Below, piece after piece: positions 42,931-52,292 of a stretch of DNA of 64,000 nucleotides. The stretch is from positions 88,453-152,452 of the forward strand of contig NZ_JBAKHX010000011.1 of assembly GCF_036906915.1 (NCBI RefSeq). Direction: 5' to 3'. Both the position numbers and the translations under genes were made by a program. Within the stretch, counting starts at the first letter, position 1. Each line of letters starts with the position of its first letter. The DNA comes from Phytohabitans sp036906915 (GTDB taxonomy: Bacteria > Actinomycetota > Actinomycetes > Mycobacteriales > Micromonosporaceae). The notes below the pieces were generated by a model, which was not told the origin of the DNA, made no database searches, and saw only the letters and a program-made list of their open reading frames with translations.

Positions 42931-44393
42931 CCTCCTTCGCTGTCCACCCGGTCGACCTCGAGCCGTCGCTGGTCGCCGAGGGCACGTACGCGACCCGCCG
43001 CCGGCGCGCCCGGATCGACGTGGCCGCAGTGGTCAGCGTGATGATCTGCCTGCTCTACCTGATCCCAGGCACGCTGATCGTGCCGAACATGTCGTTCGCT
43101 GGCCGGCCGGCGTTGCTCGTGGCGTTCGCGCTCTTCGCATGGTGGGCGCTGACCCGGCTGAACCGCCGTCTGGTGATGACAGGGCCGCAGCCGATCCGCT
43201 GGGCCGCCTTCCTGTATCTGGCCGGCACGATGGGCTCGTACCTGGCCGGCCTGCTGCGCGGGCTGCCGGCCCTGGAGGCCAACGCGCAGAACTTCGCGAT
43301 GCTCCAGCTTTTCCAGTTTCTCGGGGTCGCCCTCGTGGTCGCCGACGGTATCCCGAACTGGGAACGGCTCAAGGGCGTGCTGCGGGTCTTCGTCTGGTGC
43401 GCCGGCTACATGGCCACGATCGGCATCGTCCAGTCGACTACGCGGGTAAACATCGCCGAATACCTTGTGGTGCCTGGACTGGAGGTGAAGGGCGGCATCA
43501 TCGGCCTTTCCCAGCGGGGGAGTGGAGAGTTCTTCCGGGTCGCCTCCACCGCCGCGCACTACATCGAGTTCAGCGCGCTGATGGCGGTCGCCCTGCCGTT
43601 CGCCATCCACTTCGCGCGGTACGCCGCGCTGAAGCGCCACCGGTACTTCGCCGTGCTGGTGGCTCTGCTGACCGCGGTCGCGCTGCCGATGTCGATTTCC
43701 CGCACCGGCGTGGTGGCGGTCGCCGCCGTCCTCGTGGTCATGATGATCGCCTGGAGCTGGCGCGTGCGTTACAACATGCTCCTGCTGTCGGTCGCGGTGA
43801 TCGCCGGTCTGATGGTGGTCCGGCCGGGCCTGCTCGGCACGGTCAAGTACATGTTCACCGGCGCGGAGGAAGACCCGAGCATCTCCGGTCGAACGGACGA
43901 CTACGAGCTGGTCGGTCACTGGTTCTCCCAGCGGCCGTGGCTGGGACGCGGCCCCAATACGCTCGTGCCAGAGCTCTACGACGGTCTCGTCCTGGACAAC
44001 CAGTGGCTCTATACGCTCGTGACCGGCGGCCTGACTGGCGTCATCGTCTTCGCCCTTATGCACCTGACTGCCATCGTCCTGGCCGCGATCGCGTGGCGGC
44101 GCTCTCCGATAGCGGAGGATCGGCACCTCTGCGCCGCCCTCATCTCGGCGCAGGTCGTCTCGCTGCTCGTGGCCGCCACCGTCGATTCCTTGTGGTTCAC
44201 GACATTCGCACTGACCGTCTTCCTGCTCATGGGCGTCTGTGGCGCCGTGTGGCGACTCACTCATCCAGCGCGCACCGTGCGCACCTCCACGGTGATGCCT
44301 TTCAATGAGGCGCCGGAGCGTGATGGTGAACACAATGTGGAGCGGTCGGCTGACGCTGTGATCAGGATTGCACCGGTGTATCGACGAAGGTGA
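42927..44393 (+). CDS. O-antigen ligase/Wzy polymerase-like membrane protein
   Basis: This 488-residue protein has 10-12 hydrophobic segments and a large outer loop before SISGRTDDYELVGHWFSQRP, matching the Wzy_C (O-antigen ligase) pattern. It would polymerise lipid-linked repeat units or attach the polymer. The start is TTG 42927, overlapping the previous stop by four bases (TTGA). With the Wzz-like and Wzx-like genes it gives a complete Wzy-type assembly set. Confidence 0.85.
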   Translation: MTSFAVHPVDLEPSLVAEGTYATRRRRARIDVAAVVSVMICLLYLIPGTLIVPNMSFAGRPALLVAFALFAWWALTRLNRRLVMTGPQPIRWAAFLYLAGTMGSYLAGLLRGLPALEANAQNFAMLQLFQFLGVALVVADGIPNWERLKGVLRVFVWCAGYMATIGIVQSTTRVNIAEYLVVPGLEVKGGIIGLSQRGSGEFFRVASTAAHYIEFSALMAVALPFAIHFARYAALKRHRYFAVLVALLTAVALPMSISRTGVVAVAAVLVVMMIAWSWRVRYNMLLLSVAVIAGLMVVRPGLLGTVKYMFTGAEEDPSISGRTDDYELVGHWFSQRPWLGRGPNTLVPELYDGLVLDNQWLYTLVTGGLTGVIVFALMHLTAIVLAAIAWRRSPIAEDRHLCAALISAQVVSLLVAATVDSLWFTTFALTVFLLMGVCGAVWRLTHPARTVRTSTVMPFNEAPERDGEHNVERSADAVIRIAPVYRRR

Positions 44394-44619
44394 CCGTCTG
44401 CTGGTATCGTCAATGCATCACGCGCCCGTGCATTGTCGGGAAGTAGTCGCTTGCCCGCGCAGATCTGTCTCTAAGGCTGAGTTCGCCGCACCGTCTCGGT
44501 GTCGGGTTCTGATTGGTTGCCTCATTGCCCACGACCCCTTCGCGCCGTTAACGTCCGCAGAGGCCGCCCGGGGGGGGTATGACCAGGCCACTCATTAAAA
44601 TCGTGGGAAGTGAGCTTGC

Positions 44620-47600
44620 GTGGGCACCGAGCAAGGGGACGGGACCGACACACGGTCTGGGGGGACCGAGCGGATCCAGAGGACGGCGGTGTGGGCGGGT
44701 CGCGCGCGATCCGTCGTGGGTGGTCTGGCCGGCGGTGTCCGGCGTAGCCCCTCAAATGTTCTGCGTTGGTACGCCGGGCTCCGGTCGACCGCGCGCCGGT
44801 TCGTGCTCGCCGCCAGCGCCTTGCTGCTCCTACTCACCGGCGGTGGCCTCGTCGCGATGCCCGCGGCCTTCGCGGCTGCGGACCCGTGCAACCCGGTGGT
44901 CAATCCCATCGTTTGTGAAAACAGCAAGGAAGGCGCCCCGCGCGACCAGTGGGACGTAGACGGCGTCGGCGACGCGACGATCCAGGGCTTCGCCACGGAT
45001 ATGAGCGTCAACGCGGGTCAGCGCGTCAATTTCAAGATCAAGACGACGGCCAGCTCGTACGACATCGACATCTATCGCCTCGGCTGGTACGACGGCCGGG
45101 GAGCCCGCAAGGTAGCCGACGTCAACCCGTCGGTGTCCCTGCCGCAAAACCAGCCGGCGTGTGTAACCAGCACGACGACCGAGATCTACGACTGCGGCAC
45201 CTGGGCGGTCTCCGCGTTCTGGGACGTCCCCTCGACCATGGTGTCTGGTGTCTACCTGGCCCGGCTGCAGCGACCCGGAGCGTCCGACGGCAGCCACATC
45301 CCGTTCGTCGTGCGCAACGACGCCAGCCACTCCGCGCTCTTCTTCCAGACCTCGGACACCACCTGGCAGGCGTACAACGACTACGGTGGCTCCAACTTCT
45401 ACAGCGGCGGTGAGAACGGCCGGGCGTACAAGCTGAGCTACAACCGCCCGTTCGCGACCCGGGGCGGCGTGACTGCGCGCGACTACCTGTTCAGCAACGA
45501 GTACCCGATGATCCGCTTCCTGGAGCGCAACGGGTATGACGTCAGCTACACGACCGGTGTCGACTCCGATCGCCGCGGCAACCTCATCCAGAACCACCAA
45601 GCCTTTCTCTCGGTGGGCCACGACGAGTACTGGTCGGGGCAGCAGCGGGCCAACGTCGAGGCGGCCCGTGACGCGGGAGTGAGCCTCGCGTTCTTCAGTG
45701 GCAATGAGGTTTACTGGAAGACCCGCTGGGAGTCCAGTGTGGATGGTGCAGGCAACGCGTACCGTACGCTGGTTTGCTACAAGGAGACCTGGGCCAACGA
45801 CAAGATCGATCCGTCGTCGGAGTGGACCGGCACCTGGCGCGACCCGCGGTTCAGCCCACCCTCCAACGGCGGCAAGCCGGAGAACGCGCTCACCGGCACG
45901 ATGTTCCAGTCGAACAACGCGAGCCTGGCGCTGCAGGTGCCCGCCGAGCAGGGCGACATGCGGCTGTGGCGCAACACCGGGCTTGAGGCTCTGACCGGTA
46001 ACCAGGTCGCCACGCTGGCGCCTAACACGGTCGGCTACGAGTCCAATGAGGACATCGACAACGGCTTCCGGCCGGCGGGCCTCATCAAGCTCTCCAAGAC
46101 GGTCGGCGAGACCCCGGAGTACCTGCGTGACTTCGGCACCCTGGTCACGCCCGGCACCACCACCCACAACCTGACCCTGTACCGGGCGGCGAGCGGCGCG
46201 CTTGTCTTTTCGGCGGGAAGCATCCAGTGGGCGTGGGGTCTGGACGAGGTGCACGACGGCGTGCAGTCGCCCCCCGACGAGCGGATGCAGCAGGCCACCA
46301 TCAATCTGCTCGCTGACATGGGTGCGCTGCCGGCCACGCGGATGAGCGAGCTGGACCCGGCCACCACTTCCACCGACACCACCCCGCCGGCGGTCAACGT
46401 CACCTCGCCCGCGCAGGGCGCGACGGTTGCCAATGGCGCCCAAGTGACCGTGCAAGGCACTGCGACCGACACGGGTGGCCGTGTCGCTGGCGTGGAGGTC
46501 TCCACGGACGGCGGCACCACATGGCACCCGGCGAACGGCACGACGTCATGGTCGTACAGCTTCTACACCAGCGGCGTGACCACACAGATGCTGAAGGTGC
46601 GAGCGGTCGACGACAGCGCCAACATCCAGGCCACGCCAGCCACCCGCCAGATCAACCTGACCGGCAAGTCGACGCTCCTAGGCGCCCGGGTACCGGCCAA
46701 CCCGGCGGCAAGCGACAACTCACCGGTCGAGGTCGGCGTCAAGGTGATTCCGCAGACCAGCGGCTACATCTCGGGTGTCCGCTTCTACAAGGGCGCCGGT
46801 AACACCGGCACGCATACCGGTACGCTGTGGAACGCCAACGGCGGGCTGCTTGCCACCGGTACATTCAGCAACGAAACCGCGACCGGCTGGCAGACGCTCA
46901 ACTTCTCGCCGGCGGTCTCTGTCGTCGAGGGGCGCACGTACGTCGCCTCGTACTACGCGCCGAACGGGCACTACGCGGCCGACCCGTACTTCTTCACGTT
47001 CAACGCGCACACCGCGGGGCCGCTCGTGGCGCCGCGGGCATCTGATGTGGCGGGCGGAAACGGGGTGTACGGCCTCGGCGCGGGTTTCCCGACCGAGACC
47101 TACCAGGACACCAACTACTACGTTGATGTGCTGTTCACCGACAGCGGCAGCTCCGCGCCGGTGGTCGTGTCGACCAACCCGCTCAATGGCGGGAGCGGTG
47201 TGGCGGCCGGCGTCACGCCGTCCGCGACGTTCTCCAAATCGGTGGTCTCCGCATCAGTCGAGTTCACGCTGAAGAACGCGAACAACCAGACGGTCGCCGG
47301 CACGAAGGCGTACAACGCCACCACGAGGACGGCGACGTTCACGCCGTCGGCGCCCCTGGCCGCGGCGGCCGAGTACACCGCGACGGTCTCGGCGAGCGAC
47401 AACCAGAACAACACCGTTGACGAGACCTGGTCGTTCACGACCGACGTGGACCCAAGTGTGGCCCGGCTCTTCGCGGGCGGCGCCACGCCGACGACGGCGG
47501 CGGCGAGTGATGGCTCGGCGGTCACGCTGGGCGTCCGGTTCACCCCGTCGCAGAACGGCCAGCTGATCGGCCTGCGGTTCTACCAGGGGCCGGGTAACAC

Positions 47601-48579
47601 GGGCACGCACAGCGGCAGCATCTGGAGTTCGACGGGCTCCCGGCTGCGCCAGGTCACGTTCCCCGACGGCAGCGGCTCCGGCTGGCAGACCGCGCTGTTC
47701 GACCCGCTCAACGTGACCGCCAATACGCAGTACGTCGTGTCATACTTCGCGCCGAACGGCCGGTACGCGATCGATACGAACTTCTTCTCCAACACTTGGA
47801 CCAACGGTCCACTGAGCGCGCCCGGCGGCAACAACGGCGTGTACGTCTACGGCAGCGACTCGTTCCCGGAGCATTCGTACCAGTCGTCGAACTACTGGGT
47901 GGATCCGTTGTTCATGCCCTCGGGCGGCGGCAACCCCACCCCGACGCCGTCGGCGACTACCCCGAGCCCGAGCCCGTCGCCGAGTGTGACGCCGTCGGCG
48001 AGCCCGTCCGCCAGCCCCACGGCGAGCCCGAGCCCGACCGGTAGCCCCACGTCGTCGCCGAGCCCGTCGCCGACGGTGCCGCCGGTCCCGCTGCCGGCAG
48101 ATGCGCTCACGCTCTTCCCGACCAACGCCGTGCCGCAGCACGCGGAGTGGGACGACCGGAGCCCCATCGAGGTGGGCATGGCGTTCCGGTCAGACGTGGC
48201 CGGGCAGGTGCTGGGTGTGCGGTTCTACAAGGGACCACAGAACACGGGCACCCACACCGGCTCACTCTGGAACGCCAGCGGCGCGCGGCTCGCCACCGGC
48301 ACATTCGTGGGCGAGACGGCCTCGGGCTGGCAGAACCTCCTCTTCGAGGAGCCGGTGACGATAACGCCGAACACCGCCTACATGGTGTCCTACTACACGC
48401 CGTCCGGCTGGTACGCCGTCGGCATCAACACGTTCCAGAGCGGTGGCGTCGACAACGTACCGTTGCATGCGCCCATGACGGCGGCGGGCTACATGTACGG
48501 CTCCGGCGGCGGCCACCCGTCCGCCGCGTCCAACCACAACTACTGGGTCGACGTCATCTTCAAACCGACCGGTTCCTAG
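44620..48579 (+). CDS. Large secreted protein: DMFA2_C-like, Ig-like and three DUF4082 domains
   Basis: This protein has 1319 residues. A charged N-terminal 58 residues precedes a signal segment (about 60-87, FVLAASALLLLLTGG ... AFA). Domains: N,N-dimethylformamidase-beta-like (DMFA2_C) at about 88-583 (YRLGWYDGRGARK, LSVGHDEYWSG), Ig-like 587-680, DUF4082 685-840, Big_5-like Ig 846-943, DUF4082 945-1102, a Pro/Ser/Thr linker 1104-1158, DUF4082 1160-1319. The start is GTG 44620 with GGGAAG upstream. It lies between the Wzy-like and GT4 genes, so it probably acts on or binds the exported polymer. Enzymatic activity is unproven. The preceding 226 bases hold no recognised gene. Confidence 0.85.
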   Translation: MGTEQGDGTDTRSGGTERIQRTAVWAGRARSVVGGLAGGVRRSPSNVLRWYAGLRSTARRFVLAASALLLLLTGGGLVAMPAAFAAADPCNPVVNPIVCENSKEGAPRDQWDVDGVGDATIQGFATDMSVNAGQRVNFKIKTTASSYDIDIYRLGWYDGRGARKVADVNPSVSLPQNQPACVTSTTTEIYDCGTWAVSAFWDVPSTMVSGVYLARLQRPGASDGSHIPFVVRNDASHSALFFQTSDTTWQAYNDYGGSNFYSGGENGRAYKLSYNRPFATRGGVTARDYLFSNEYPMIRFLERNGYDVSYTTGVDSDRRGNLIQNHQAFLSVGHDEYWSGQQRANVEAARDAGVSLAFFSGNEVYWKTRWESSVDGAGNAYRTLVCYKETWANDKIDPSSEWTGTWRDPRFSPPSNGGKPENALTGTMFQSNNASLALQVPAEQGDMRLWRNTGLEALTGNQVATLAPNTVGYESNEDIDNGFRPAGLIKLSKTVGETPEYLRDFGTLVTPGTTTHNLTLYRAASGALVFSAGSIQWAWGLDEVHDGVQSPPDERMQQATINLLADMGALPATRMSELDPATTSTDTTPPAVNVTSPAQGATVANGAQVTVQGTATDTGGRVAGVEVSTDGGTTWHPANGTTSWSYSFYTSGVTTQMLKVRAVDDSANIQATPATRQINLTGKSTLLGARVPANPAASDNSPVEVGVKVIPQTSGYISGVRFYKGAGNTGTHTGTLWNANGGLLATGTFSNETATGWQTLNFSPAVSVVEGRTYVASYYAPNGHYAADPYFFTFNAHTAGPLVAPRASDVAGGNGVYGLGAGFPTETYQDTNYYVDVLFTDSGSSAPVVVSTNPLNGGSGVAAGVTPSATFSKSVVSASVEFTLKNANNQTVAGTKAYNATTRTATFTPSAPLAAAAEYTATVSASDNQNNTVDETWSFTTDVDPSVARLFAGGATPTTAAASDGSAVTLGVRFTPSQNGQLIGLRFYQGPGNTGTHSGSIWSSTGSRLRQVTFPDGSGSGWQTALFDPLNVTANTQYVVSYFAPNGRYAIDTNFFSNTWTNGPLSAPGGNNGVYVYGSDSFPEHSYQSSNYWVDPLFMPSGGGNPTPTPSATTPSPSPSPSVTPSASPSASPTASPSPTGSPTSSPSPSPTVPPVPLPADALTLFPTNAVPQHAEWDDRSPIEVGMAFRSDVAGQVLGVRFYKGPQNTGTHTGSLWNASGARLATGTFVGETASGWQNLLFEEPVTITPNTAYMVSYYTPSGWYAVGINTFQSGGVDNVPLHAPMTAAGYMYGSGGGHPSAASNHNYWVDVIFKPTGS

Positions 48580-48591
48580 CGGGAGCGTGAC

Positions 48592-49815
48592 ATGCGGCTG
48601 CTCGTCGGATTGCACCATCTTGAGCTGGGGGGCAGCCAGCTGAACGCCCTCGACTTCGCACTCGCGATGCGCGAACACGGCCACGACGTGGCCGTGTTCG
48701 GCGTGCACACGGGAGTGCCGGGGCCGGTGGCGGAGATGGTTCAGTCCGCCGGTCTGCCGGTGACTTTGGTGCGGCATCCGGTGGAGCGGCACCGTGCGGT
48801 GGTGCCGTATCGCCGGGCGGTCGCTCGCGGGCTGACCGCCGCCGCCAAGGCACACCGCGCCGACCTGGTCCACGTCTACGAGTTTCCGCTGGCACTCGAC
48901 GCGTTCGACGGTCCGCACCTGCGTTTGGGGCTTCCAGTCGTGGTAACCATCTACGGCATGGCGGTGCCACGCTGGCTGCCCCGCTATCCGGAGCTGATCG
49001 TCGGCACCCAGGAGCTCGTGGACGAGGCCACCACGTTCCGTGCGCCGCCGACGCTGATCGAGCCGCCAGTCGACACCGATACGGACGACAGCGCGATGGT
49101 CGACGGCCAAGCCTTCCGCCACGCGCTTGGCATCCGCGACGACGAACTGCTGCTCGGCGTCGTCTCCCGGCTTGAGCCGGACATGAAGGCTGAGGGCATC
49201 CTGCGGGCCATGGCGGCGCTGCGCCGCCTCGACGACGACCGGCTGCGGCTGGTGGTCGTCGGCACCGGGCCGTCCGCCGGCGACCTGCACGCCGAGGCGG
49301 CGCGAGTCAACGAGGCGCTCGGTCGCCCGGCGGTGCTGCTGCCCGGTGCGCTGGAGGACCCGCGGCCGGCGTACGCGGCGATGGACATCGCGCTCGGCAT
49401 GGGCGGTTCGGCGCTGCGGGCGATGTCCTTCGGCCGTCCGCTGATCGTCCTCGGCCTCGCGGGCTTCTCCCGGGAATGCACCCCGCAGACGCTCGACAAC
49501 TTCCTAACCGTGGGCTTCTGGGGCACCGGCGGGGGTGACCTGGACGACGCGCCGCTCGCCGAGCAGATCCGTGTGCTTGCCGCCGATCCCGCGCGCCGCG
49601 CCAGCCTCGGCGGCTGGTCGCGCCGGCTCGTGGTCGAGCGGTTCAGCCTCAAGACGGCGGCGGACAAGCTTGCCGAGGTGTACGCACGGGCGCTCGTGCA
49701 GCATCCGGCCGCCGGCCGCCGGCTCGGTGAGGCGACGCGGGCGGCCGTGCACAAGGCGGCCGCCGACATGCTGCCCGAGTCGATCCGCCAGCGACTGCGG
49801 CGGGTGCGGGCGTGA
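48592..49815 (+). CDS. Glycosyltransferase family 4
   Basis: This 407-residue GT-B enzyme starts MRLLVGLHHLELGGSQ, the glycine-rich acceptor-side motif. The C-terminal half carries GVVSRLEPDMKAEGI, VVVGTGPSAGDL, and a donor-site region with a changed EX7E (GGSALRAMSFGRPLIV). It lies 12 bases after the DUF4082 gene stop and overlaps the flippase start by four bases, so these three genes are one transcript. Confidence 0.87.
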   Translation: MRLLVGLHHLELGGSQLNALDFALAMREHGHDVAVFGVHTGVPGPVAEMVQSAGLPVTLVRHPVERHRAVVPYRRAVARGLTAAAKAHRADLVHVYEFPLALDAFDGPHLRLGLPVVVTIYGMAVPRWLPRYPELIVGTQELVDEATTFRAPPTLIEPPVDTDTDDSAMVDGQAFRHALGIRDDELLLGVVSRLEPDMKAEGILRAMAALRRLDDDRLRLVVVGTGPSAGDLHAEAARVNEALGRPAVLLPGALEDPRPAYAAMDIALGMGGSALRAMSFGRPLIVLGLAGFSRECTPQTLDNFLTVGFWGTGGGDLDDAPLAEQIRVLAADPARRASLGGWSRRLVVERFSLKTAADKLAEVYARALVQHPAAGRRLGEATRAAVHKAAADMLPESIRQRLRRVRA

Positions 49816-51266
49816 GCCTCAAGGTGGCCGAGGACGCGTCACTTTTCAGCAAAGCCGGTCGCGCGCTCGGGTGGAGCTTCGCCAGCACCGCATTCGGGCG
49901 GCTGAGCACGCTGGTCATCGGCGTCGCGCTGGCCCGCATCCTCGGTCCGGAGGCGTTCGGGACGTTCGCTGTCGCGATGGTGGCGCTGCTGGCCGTGCTG
50001 AGCTTCAACGAACTCGGCGTGAGCCTCGCGATCGTGCGGTGGCCAGGTGAGCCGCGTGAGATCGCCCCGACCGTTGCCACCGTCTCCGTCGTGGCGAGCT
50101 GCCTTGTGTACATCGCTTGCTTCTTCGGCGCGCCCTTCTTCGCCTCGGCGATGGGCGACCCGACCGCCACCCCGGTGATCCGCGTGCTCGCGCTCAGTGT
50201 GATCGTCAGCGGGTTCGTCGCGACGCCGGTCGCGCTCCTGCAACGCGGCTTCCGGCAGGACCGCAAGACGGTCGCCGACCTCACCACCAACTGGGGGAGC
50301 GCGCTGACCTCCATCGGCTGCGCGGTGGGCGGCCTAGGCGCGATGAGCCTGGCCGTCGGCCAGCTCACTGGCGCGGTCGCTGGCGCGATCCTGTTCTTCC
50401 GCTTTGCCCCGGAAGGGCTGCGCTTCGGGTTCGACCGCCGCAAGGCGCGCGAACTGCTCCGCTTCGGGCTGCCGCTGGCTGGCTCGAGCATCGTGGTGTT
50501 CGCCGCGACCAACGTCGACCGGCTCATGGTCGGCGCGCTCCTCGGGCCGGTGGCGCTCGGCTACTACGTGCTCGCTGTCAACCTCGCCAACTGGCCGATA
50601 AGCATCTTTTCCCAGCCCGTACGCGCGGTCGCGCCCGCGGCACTCGCGCGGCTGCAGAGCGACCAGCCGGCAATGCGCACCGCGTTCCTCTCCACCGCAG
50701 GCCTGCTGGCCTCGGTGACCCTCCCGGCCTGCGTCCTGCTCGCCGCGGTCGCCGACCCGCTGATCCGGTTCGTGTACGGCGGCGTGTGGCAGCCGTCCGC
50801 CCCGGTGCTCGTCTGGCTGGCGGTCCTGGCGGCCGCGCGGATCGTCTTCGAGCTGATCTACGACTACTTCGTCGTGATCGCGAATACCCGGGTCGTCTTC
50901 ACCGTTCAGGTGATCTGGCTGGTGGCCCTTGTGCCGGCCCTGTGGGTGGGCGCCACGGCGGGCGGACTGTGGGGCGCCGGGGCGGCTCAGGTCGGCGTCG
51001 CGCTGCTCATCGTGCTGCCGATCTATCTGTTCGAGATGCGCCGGGTGGGCATCCCGCCCGGCGCGTTCACCTGGCGGCTGGCGCTGCCGGTGGCCGGGGC
51101 GCTGGCGGTGGCGGCGGTGGCGGCGGTGGCCGGTCGGCTCAGCTCGATCGACCTGGTGGTGCTGGCGATCGCCGGTTTCGCGGCGCTGGCGACTATCGCG
51201 CTGCTCGGCTACCGGATGCGCGGCGTCCTGCGCTCCTTGCGCACGGTCGGCGCGACGGCAGAGTAG
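49812..51266 (+). CDS. Wzx-like oligosaccharide flippase
   Basis: This 484-residue protein of the MOP/polysaccharide transporter family has about 12-14 hydrophobic segments; the N-terminus has LGWSFASTAFGRLSTLVIGVALARILGPE-type family sequence and a GPEAFG motif. It is predicted to flip lipid-linked repeat units across the membrane. The start is GTG 49812 (GTGA overlap). It is the last gene of the plus-strand export block, converging with the minus-strand operon with only four bases between. Confidence 0.9.
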   Translation: MSLKVAEDASLFSKAGRALGWSFASTAFGRLSTLVIGVALARILGPEAFGTFAVAMVALLAVLSFNELGVSLAIVRWPGEPREIAPTVATVSVVASCLVYIACFFGAPFFASAMGDPTATPVIRVLALSVIVSGFVATPVALLQRGFRQDRKTVADLTTNWGSALTSIGCAVGGLGAMSLAVGQLTGAVAGAILFFRFAPEGLRFGFDRRKARELLRFGLPLAGSSIVVFAATNVDRLMVGALLGPVALGYYVLAVNLANWPISIFSQPVRAVAPAALARLQSDQPAMRTAFLSTAGLLASVTLPACVLLAAVADPLIRFVYGGVWQPSAPVLVWLAVLAAARIVFELIYDYFVVIANTRVVFTVQVIWLVALVPALWVGATAGGLWGAGAAQVGVALLIVLPIYLFEMRRVGIPPGAFTWRLALPVAGALAVAAVAAVAGRLSSIDLVVLAIAGFAALATIALLGYRMRGVLRSLRTVGATAE

Positions 51267-51269
51267 CCG

Positions 51270-52292
51270 TCAGCGGACGACAGCGGGCGACCAGGCGTCC
51301 TTCACCAGCGGCCGGGGTGAGCCGGTGCCATCGGCCGGAACCTGCCAGATGTCGCTGCTCGCCGAGGAGGCGTCGCCGCGGGGCAGGCCGTAGAGCACGG
51401 TCCGGTCGTCAAGCCACTCCGCTTGGTCGTCGACGCTCCGGGTCTCGGCGAGCAGGGTCTCCCTGCCGGTCGCGATGTCGTACACGGCGAGCCGCCACTG
51501 CCCGGCGGGGAGGTTTCCGTGGCGCTTGAACGCGATCCGGGTGCCATCCGGCGAGAGCGACGGGCACTCCGCGTCCTCGCGGAGCGCGGTGACCGTACGG
51601 GCCGAGAGACTGCCCCGCACCAGCCACGTCTTCTTGCCGGAAGCCGCGGTGGCATAGAACGTGTCGTCGTCGACGAATGTGACTCCCCACAGGTTCTTGT
51701 CGATCGCGTTGATCGCTTTGCCCCTGACGTTCAGCTGGAACGACTCGATGTCGCCGATCACCTCACCCTTCGTGCGGCTGACGACGGTGCGGGTGGAGAA
51801 CTGGCCGGGGTTGGCGTAGGAGTCGCCGAAGACGAACGTCGTCGTGGCGACCAGAATGCCGTCCCGGGACAGCCGTGCCCGGCTCGGGATGCCGGTCAGC
51901 GGCAGATCGCGCGTGGGTGCCGGTGCCCACTCAGGACCGAGTAGCCGCGCGTGGTACGTGGTGACGATCCCGCGGTCGGCGGTGAGACAGACCGCCTCGG
52001 CCGCCGTGGCGTACACCCGCTCGCAAGATGCGCCGGTGAGCGCACGGGGGCCATCCGGCGCGGTCAGCGGGACGATCGCCACCTCGCCGTATCCGTTGCC
52101 GAGCGCCGTGTTGCGGAAGACGAGGTGTGGTGCGCCCCGCAGCGCGGTGAGATCTTCGCGCACCGGTACCTTCGGCGCCGCCGCCTCCGTCTTGGCCTGT
52201 GCCTGCCGTGTGTAGAGCACGTACCCGACCGCGCCGAGCGCCACGGTCAGCAGGATGGCGGTCAGCAGGCTGACCCGCGCGCGCATACTCAC
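51270..52292 (-). CDS. Membrane-anchored beta-propeller-like protein
   Basis: This 340-residue protein has one N-terminal span (LLTAILLTVALGAVGYVLY), then an outer region with TolB/WD40-like repeats, best seen as SLSPDGTRIAFKR and RLAVYDIATGRETLL. GTG 52292 overlaps the MFS gene stop by four bases. Propellers of this type often bind proteins or glycans. The role in the locus is unknown; coupling with a transporter suggests joint function. Confidence 0.75.
   Translation of the reverse strand: MSMRARVSLLTAILLTVALGAVGYVLYTRQAQAKTEAAAPKVPVREDLTALRGAPHLVFRNTALGNGYGEVAIVPLTAPDGPRALTGASCERVYATAAEAVCLTADRGIVTTYHARLLGPEWAPAPTRDLPLTGIPSRARLSRDGILVATTTFVFGDSYANPGQFSTRTVVSRTKGEVIGDIESFQLNVRGKAINAIDKNLWGVTFVDDDTFYATAASGKKTWLVRGSLSARTVTALREDAECPSLSPDGTRIAFKRHGNLPAGQWRLAVYDIATGRETLLAETRSVDDQAEWLDDRTVLYGLPRGDASSASSDIWQVPADGTGSPRPLVKDAWSPAVVR

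Noticed and set aside
44571..44577. G7 run just before an ATG at 44579 as a phase-variable tract
   Set aside because: The frame after it is short and not supported; the large secreted protein starts at 44620 and does not depend on the tract.
47930..48095. Tandem DNA repeat of AGCCCG/TCGCCG type
   Set aside because: It encodes the Pro/Ser/Thr linker of the DUF4082 protein; low-complexity coding, not a separate element.
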